The position numbers were made by a program, and so were the translations under genes. A model generated the notes under the pieces. The model was not told the DNA's origin. It did no database searches and was given only the letters and a program-made list of their open reading frames with translations. Positions 59,967 to 64,000 of a DNA stretch of 64,000 bases are shown one piece after another. Each line of letters starts with the position of its first letter. Positions within the stretch are counted from its first letter, which is position 1. The stretch comes from Leptospira haakeii (GTDB lineage: Bacteria > Spirochaetota > Leptospiria > Leptospirales > Leptospiraceae), in NCBI RefSeq assembly GCF_002812045.1, contig NZ_NPEG01000006.1, forward strand, positions 148,172 to 212,171, read 5' to 3'.

Positions 59967-61381
59967 AAAACGTTACCGGAATTTTCCACACTTCGGAAAC
60001 GAAACAAACTCATCGTTTCTGGCTGACCCGAGAAGGAGTAGAGAAAGAAACTCTTTCTAAAAACGCGGAAAAAAGTTTATACGAGGATCATTCCAATCCC
60101 ATCTGGATCCTCAGACATAGTCTTGGCACTAACCAAGGAGCCGAAGATTATTCTTCTATGGATTATGAGAAGTATCTGTCACAAGATAGAAAACATCTTC
60201 TTGAAAAATTCCTGACCAAATCCGGTATCAAAGATTTGGTATATAGAGGGATCAATGTTCCCGTACCGACTTCTTTTTATTCACATGCAGTTGGACCGAT
60301 CCATGCAGGTGTGATCGAACCCGGACATTTTCGCTTTATAGTAGAAGGAGAAGAGATCCAAAATTTGGATATTCGCCTTGGTTTCCAAAAAAGAGGCCTT
60401 TTAGAAAAAATGAAAGGCCAGAATAAGGACTCCATCTCTCCTTATGCAGAGGCAATTTCAGGCGATTCCACAGTTGCTTATGCGATCGCATTCAGTAAGG
60501 CATTCGAAGAAGCTCACGGCATCCAAGTTCCGGAAGAAGTAAACTTCGCAAGAACCGTTCTTTTAGAAATTGAAAGGATCGCCATTCATATCGGAGATAT
60601 GGGGGCAATTGCGGGTGACGTAGGATATTATCCGCTCCAGGGTGTTTGCGCTATGCAAAGAGGAGTTCCTCTTGGAGTGATGGAAGCTCTAACCGGTTCT
60701 CGTTTCGGAAGAGGTGCATTGAGCCCAGGAAAAGTAAGACTTAAAAAAGAACTTACAGAATCTTCATTAAACGCTCTGGCAAAAAGGATCCAAGATGTTA
60801 CTTCCGATGTGGCTGGTCATTTCGAAAGAGCTGCAAATAAATCCACAAACAGAGAAAGGTTGCAGATCTGTGGAACGCTTACTCATAAACAACTCAAAGA
60901 TCTGGGTTTTGTGGGAATGGTAGAAAAATGTACAGGCTTTTCTAGAGATCTTCGCCATCATGATTCCAGCTATTCTCTTGCAGGAGAATCCATCAATTTG
61001 GATCTGGATGCAGGCCAAATGAAAGGAGATGCCTGGGCAAGATTTTATCTTCGTTATGAAGAATTAAAAAATAGCGGGCGTTGGTTGACTAAGGCTATCC
61101 CAGTATTAAAAAATTTTCATAAAGTTTACGAAAGTTTTGAAAAAGCGAAAGTTTCTAAAGCAAAACCGGGAGTATATTTCGGCACCGCAGAAGGATGGAG
61201 AGGCCCTGTTTTAATTTCCTTCTCTTTAAATTCTTCAGGAGATATTTCGGAAGCATATGTTAGAGATCCTTCCGTTCTGAACTGGCATGCTTTGGAACTT
61301 GCGGTAAGAGGGGAGAATATCGGGGATTTTCCTCTGAATAATAAATCTTTCAACCTCAGTTATGTGGGAGTGGATCTATGA
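59963..61381 (+). CDS. Hydrogenase-4 large-subunit-like protein (HyfG/NuoCD) lacking the Ni-Fe cysteines
   Basis: 472 residues from the ATG at 59963 (ATGA with the previous gene). The N-terminal NuoC-like part covers about residues 1-100. The NuoD/HyfG core follows with 'GPIHAGVIEPGHFRF', 'LDIRLGFQKRGLLEKM', 'ERIAIHIGDMGAIAGDVGYY' and 'TGSRFGRG'. In hydrogenases the next hallmark after 'LLEKM' reads E-R-x-C-G-x-C; here it is E-A-I-S-G-D-S (Ser 166, Ser 169). The C-terminal D-P-C-x-x-C region is N-L-S-Y-V-G-V-D (Ser 466, Gly 469). All four metal-binding Cys are therefore gone, so it cannot be a classical NiFe hydrogenase. Resembles energy-converting-hydrogenase-related (Ehr) or complex-I-like subunits. 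Confidence 0.9.
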   Translation: MKNVTGIFHTSETKQTHRFWLTREGVEKETLSKNAEKSLYEDHSNPIWILRHSLGTNQGAEDYSSMDYEKYLSQDRKHLLEKFLTKSGIKDLVYRGINVPVPTSFYSHAVGPIHAGVIEPGHFRFIVEGEEIQNLDIRLGFQKRGLLEKMKGQNKDSISPYAEAISGDSTVAYAIAFSKAFEEAHGIQVPEEVNFARTVLLEIERIAIHIGDMGAIAGDVGYYPLQGVCAMQRGVPLGVMEALTGSRFGRGALSPGKVRLKKELTESSLNALAKRIQDVTSDVAGHFERAANKSTNRERLQICGTLTHKQLKDLGFVGMVEKCTGFSRDLRHHDSSYSLAGESINLDLDAGQMKGDAWARFYLRYEELKNSGRWLTKAIPVLKNFHKVYESFEKAKVSKAKPGVYFGTAEGWRGPVLISFSLNSSGDISEAYVRDPSVLNWHALELAVRGENIGDFPLNNKSFNLSYVGVDL

Positions 61382-62190
61382 AACAAATCCAGGAAATTAT
61401 CAATATATTCCGTCCGGCAAAAAATCTAAATTTTGAGAAGATGGGACCGACCAATCCGAATGCGAGAGGTATCCCTGTTCCTACTCCTAAAAAAGGATTC
61501 CATTTGGACAAATCCATCGAGAAGGTTTGTCCAACAGGCGGATTAAAAGTATCCTCTTCAAAAGAAGTGACGTTTGATTATGGTGCATGCCTACAATGCG
61601 GTCACTGTGTAGAAGCTTCTGCCGGGCAATTGGAAAATTCAGGATTCGTTCATGTATATTCAGTAGATAGAGAAGCATTAAAAGTACGTTATATAGATGG
61701 GATTCCTGCCTCTTTCGAGGAAGAAGTTTCGGAAAACGTAAAACAATTCCGCAAAATCACCAAAAATACCGGATTTCAATACAGAGAAGTTGCAGCAAGT
61801 GGGAACAACGCTACGGAAGCGGAGATCAATGCAAGTTTCAATGCGGTTTTCGATAGTGAAGCAAGCATGGTAAGAGTAGTAGCTTCTCCCAAACATTCTG
61901 ATGCAGTTGTATTTGCTGGTCCAGTCGGACCAAATATGGAAATCCCATTACAAGTTGCTTGGGATACAACCCCAGGTCCGAAAGCATTGATCGCCTGCGG
62001 AACTGAAGCTGTTTCTGGAGGATTATTCCAAAGAGGGAAATTACCGAAAGAACCGGATCTATTTATTGGAGGAGATCCTCCTAGACCGGACGTAATCGTA
62101 AGCGCATTCCGTTATCTGATGGGCAAAAAGAAGTTCTCCTTTAGGGAAGAACTTTCCAAATTCATTTCGGAACGACGCTCTAAATCTTAA
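61378..62190 (+). CDS. Fused ferredoxin/NuoB-like subunit (HyfH-HyfI type) with degenerate cluster sites
   Basis: 270 residues. The N-terminal ferredoxin half retains one set of four Cys (Cys 51 in 'VCPTGG', Cys 71, 74 and 77 in 'CLQCGHC'), enough for one 4Fe-4S cluster; the second set is missing. The C-terminal half is NuoB/HyfI-like ('VRVVASPKHSDAVVFAGPV', 'ALIACGTEAVSGGLF', 'FIGGDPPRPDVIV'). Its proximal-cluster Cys are lost: no C-x-x-C near residues 153-161, Glu 210 replaces the third, Asp 233 replaces the fourth. Fusion plus loss of the N2-like site suggests that electrons do not reach the large subunit by the usual path. Confidence 0.85.
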   Translation: MKQIQEIINIFRPAKNLNFEKMGPTNPNARGIPVPTPKKGFHLDKSIEKVCPTGGLKVSSSKEVTFDYGACLQCGHCVEASAGQLENSGFVHVYSVDREALKVRYIDGIPASFEEEVSENVKQFRKITKNTGFQYREVAASGNNATEAEINASFNAVFDSEASMVRVVASPKHSDAVVFAGPVGPNMEIPLQVAWDTTPGPKALIACGTEAVSGGLFQRGKLPKEPDLFIGGDPPRPDVIVSAFRYLMGKKKFSFREELSKFISERRSKS

Positions 62191-62199
62191 ATCTCATTC

Positions 62200-62247
62200 G
62201 GAAGCATTTACGTAGATATGATCATCTCGCCTGCGTAAAATGCTTCC
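62200..62247. repeat. Imperfect inverted repeat at the convergent gene ends
   Basis: GGAAGCATTTACG (62200-62212) and CGTAAAATGCTTCC (62234-62247) pair with one bulge around a 21-base loop. It overlaps the last codons of the carbonic-anhydrase-like gene. Likely a shared transcription-end structure without T tracts. Confidence 0.5.
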
Positions 62248-63620
62248 TTCGTTTTTAAACCAATCCCGGAAAATTTATCTTCTCCGTTTATATCGGAGAT
62301 CACATCAGTAGGATACGAAATCCTTGGATCCAATTTTGTATGGATCGGATAAAATCTTTTTTGATCCAAATATGAGTAGGTAGTCAAGATGACCACTTCC
62401 TGGTTCTGAAATACTGCTTCTAAATTTCGGACCATAGTATTTACACGAGAAGAAACGTTCTCGTTAAAATCTTCCCAACTCCTAAGCTCTCCCGAAACTT
62501 CTACATTCAAATGAACGATAGCAGGGTAGGGCTTTGGGTCATTTTGCCTGTTCTTATCCAAAACTTTTTTAGCAACGAGTAACGCGTCGGTATCGTCCCC
62601 TCTTCCCGTTTTGACCAGAACTGCTTTATTTCTCTGCAATAACTCAAAACCTTCTCCGTAACAGATCAGCTCCTCAGCATGATCCAAATGTTTCCAACGT
62701 TCTTCCGCGGCTAATTTAGAAAGTTTACGTTTTTGGTTTAATGTATAAGCCACGTTCCAAATAATCTGGTATAATAAACTAGGAAGAAGTGTAGAAGGTA
62801 GATCCTTAATTCCGGAAAGTTTCTGGTAAACCGCATGAAATAGATCCGGCTGTATCAATTTTTGGATCTCTATCTCCCCGGCTGAAATGATCGCGGATAT
62901 TTCACGGATCAAAAAAGACTTAAGGGAAAGAGAAGTTTGGAAGTCTGCATAAAAATCAGGAACCTTTCCGGAAAACAATTCTTCCGGAGTTTTAAATCCT
63001 ACATTTTTAGAAATTGCAGGATCCTTAATTTGATACTTTAAAAAAGCAGAATGGAATATCTCAGAAGGTTCGTTAAATCCGAAATTTGCCACTATTTCCT
63101 GAGAATCTATAATAGTTCCATCATCAAATATCAAAGTTTCGGACATTAAATCCGTATTTGTAATCCCTTCGATCACATAGAGTTGTTCTTTAGGAAAAAC
63201 TTTCCTGACTGCGTCCGTCTGGTTCTTAATAGCAGCACGGGCGGCGTCTTCATCTCCACCGTGAGCAGCACAACCTAAACCAGGAATATCAGATCTGTGC
63301 ATGTACGCGATAAATAATGCAGGCATCCCCGGAGTGTTGCATAACGCATCATTTACAACTCTATCGATACGATTCCAGAACCAAAAATTATTCAAGTTAG
63401 TAGAAACAATATTCCCATCCGTTCTACCAAAACGTATCGTAGTAACAGGATATCCTTTTAGTTTACTTCCATGAACTCTTCCGTCTATACATTTAGTAAC
63501 TAATACTTTAGGAGTTCTTAAACTAAATTCACGGATCACATGTTTCATTCTATGGATCGTTTCCGATTGCAGAATGTTTTCTTTTAAATATTGATCTATG
63601 TATTCTTTTGCCGGTCCCAA
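62208..63620 (-). CDS. CsoSCA-like (carboxysome shell type) carbonic anhydrase homologue
   Basis: 470 residues. TTG start supported by AGGAGA six bases upstream. The motif 'VTKCIDGRVHGSK' gives zinc-ligand Cys 44 and the Asp 46/Arg 48 dyad. 'YMHRSDIPGLGCAAHGGDE' gives His 108 and Cys 117. These correspond to C-A-D-G-R and H...G-C-A-A-H-G of the carboxysome shell carbonic anhydrase CsoSCA, as I recall its sequence. The C-terminal half also matches in pattern ('AVLVKTGRGDDTDALLVAKK', 'NVEVSGELRSWEDF'), corresponding to the degenerate second catalytic domain. No Rubisco or shell genes are present. Expected to interconvert CO2 and bicarbonate. Convergent with the complex-I-like operon, tail to tail. 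Confidence 0.85.
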   Translation of the reverse strand: MGPAKEYIDQYLKENILQSETIHRMKHVIREFSLRTPKVLVTKCIDGRVHGSKLKGYPVTTIRFGRTDGNIVSTNLNNFWFWNRIDRVVNDALCNTPGMPALFIAYMHRSDIPGLGCAAHGGDEDAARAAIKNQTDAVRKVFPKEQLYVIEGITNTDLMSETLIFDDGTIIDSQEIVANFGFNEPSEIFHSAFLKYQIKDPAISKNVGFKTPEELFSGKVPDFYADFQTSLSLKSFLIREISAIISAGEIEIQKLIQPDLFHAVYQKLSGIKDLPSTLLPSLLYQIIWNVAYTLNQKRKLSKLAAEERWKHLDHAEELICYGEGFELLQRNKAVLVKTGRGDDTDALLVAKKVLDKNRQNDPKPYPAIVHLNVEVSGELRSWEDFNENVSSRVNTMVRNLEAVFQNQEVVILTTYSYLDQKRFYPIHTKLDPRISYPTDVISDINGEDKFSGIGLKTKEAFYAGEMIIST

Positions 63621-64000
63621 TTGAATTCTCCTATCTTTAAGTCCGTAGAATACTTTCCCAATCCAGCAAACTTCTCTATATAATTCTCAGAATAATAAAA
63701 TCCACATCTCTTGGAAATCTATTTATGCGACAGAAGAATGGTCATAAGTTGAATAAAAAGGGAGCTGTTATTTTAAAGTTTTTCAGCTTATGTTCAGCCT
63801 ATTTACATCTAAAATCAGGGTTTAAAAAATCTGAAAAAAGAGAAAAAGTCGGAGAAATAAATACAAAAGTTATTTGACCGGTTGAGTGACGTAATTAATA
63901 TGGTCTTTACGCCTGAAGGAGTTCGCCCGGGAGGGAAAGAAGCCTGAGGGGATCTTAAAAGATCTTTGAAAACATATAGAGTAGCGTGACCCGCGAGATT
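63621..64000. other. Intergenic end region: carbonic anhydrase leader and rRNA-leader-like sequence
   Basis: No gene seen. On the minus side, 63621-63700 holds the leader of the carbonic-anhydrase-like gene, with TATATA near 63677-63682 as possible -10. The middle is AT-rich and featureless. From 63874 a strong rightward promoter is followed by a GC-richer stretch with GATCTT/AAGATC hairpin (63954-63966) and 'GATCTTTGAAAAC', similar to boxA-like antitermination sequences that precede rRNA genes. A ribosomal RNA gene just beyond the right edge is plausible but unproven. Confidence 0.45.
63874..63901 (+). promoter_or_regulatory. Sigma-70-type promoter at the right edge
   Basis: TTGACC (63874-63879), 16-base spacer, TAATAT (63896-63901). 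Best promoter match noticed in the window. It drives a transcript that stays non-coding for at least 95 bases to the window end. Confidence 0.6.

Noticed and set aside
59963..62190. Functional NiFe hydrogenase-4 / formate hydrogenlyase
   Set aside because: All Ni-Fe ligands and the proximal-cluster cysteines are replaced, and no maturation genes are in the window.
55554..62190. Ordinary NADH dehydrogenase (nuo) operon
   Set aside because: No NuoE/F/G, NuoI or NuoJ-type genes; the large-subunit motifs ('GPIHAGVIEPGHFRF') are of hydrogenase-4 type.

Overview
The window looks like chromosomal DNA of a Leptospira species (spirochete). The grounds are a citramalate synthase closely matching the Leptospira CimA type, a Leptospira-style type II secretion locus with a LysM/M23 peptidase and small lipoprotein in front, a B12-dependent ribonucleotide reductase, a 7TM-receptor/AraC fusion regulator, relaxed spirochetal lipoboxes, and frequent TTG/GTG starts. 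Base composition is moderate rather than very AT-rich, so a non-interrogans lineage is possible, but the species cannot be fixed from the sequence. There is no sign of prophage, insertion sequence or CRISPR array; this is mostly core genome with a few accessory-looking islands.

Layout. 1-632: 5' part of a comM-like gene leaving the left edge. 715-2071: lipoprotein and LysM-M23 peptidase, closed by a terminator. 2158-14316: a complete, tightly packed type II secretion operon gspCDEFGHIJKLMN, followed by a TauE/SafE-type permease and a bidirectional terminator. 15490-19083 (-): nrdJ with a recognisable promoter. 19301-19376: tRNA-Asn(GTT). 19553-20801 (-): repeat-propeller lipoprotein whose signal peptide is out of frame because of a 10-base homopolymer. 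21348-29423: two near-identical copies of a two-gene cassette (anchored helical protein plus M19-type dipeptidase with cysteine repeats) flanking an oppositely oriented LytTR regulator and histidine kinase. 29542-36370: small lipoprotein, two small membrane proteins, xseAB, an AI-2E family permease, a DedA protein and an App1-type phosphatase-domain protein. 36496-44985: Smr protein, cimA, pth, Xer recombinase, hslVU, a GHKL-like protein, a free-standing lipoyl domain, a phosphoesterase and Mrp/ApbC. 45032-50321: a conserved hypothetical, ubiX-ubiA, a ferritin-like protein, a K/P-rich exported protein and ychF. 50318-63620: an AraC-type membrane regulator, then SbtA, an outer-membrane channel, six complex-I/hydrogenase-4-like subunits, and convergently a homologue of the carboxysome shell carbonic anhydrase. 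63874 to the end: a strong promoter and an rRNA-leader-like sequence pointing right.

The most striking part is the right-hand 13 kb. A sodium-bicarbonate symporter (SbtA), a putative outer-membrane channel and a CsoSCA-like carbonic anhydrase sit with a membrane complex related to hydrogenase-4/complex I. The large subunit of that complex has lost all four Ni-Fe cysteines, and its small subunit has lost the proximal-cluster cysteines, while the proton-channel lysines and glutamates are kept. I infer an ion-gradient-coupled inorganic-carbon uptake or hydration system in an organism without carboxysomes. The architecture parallels, but is not the same as, DAB and cyanobacterial NDH-1 CO2-uptake systems. 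The dipeptidase cassettes and the homopolymer-interrupted lipoprotein are the other accessory-type observations.
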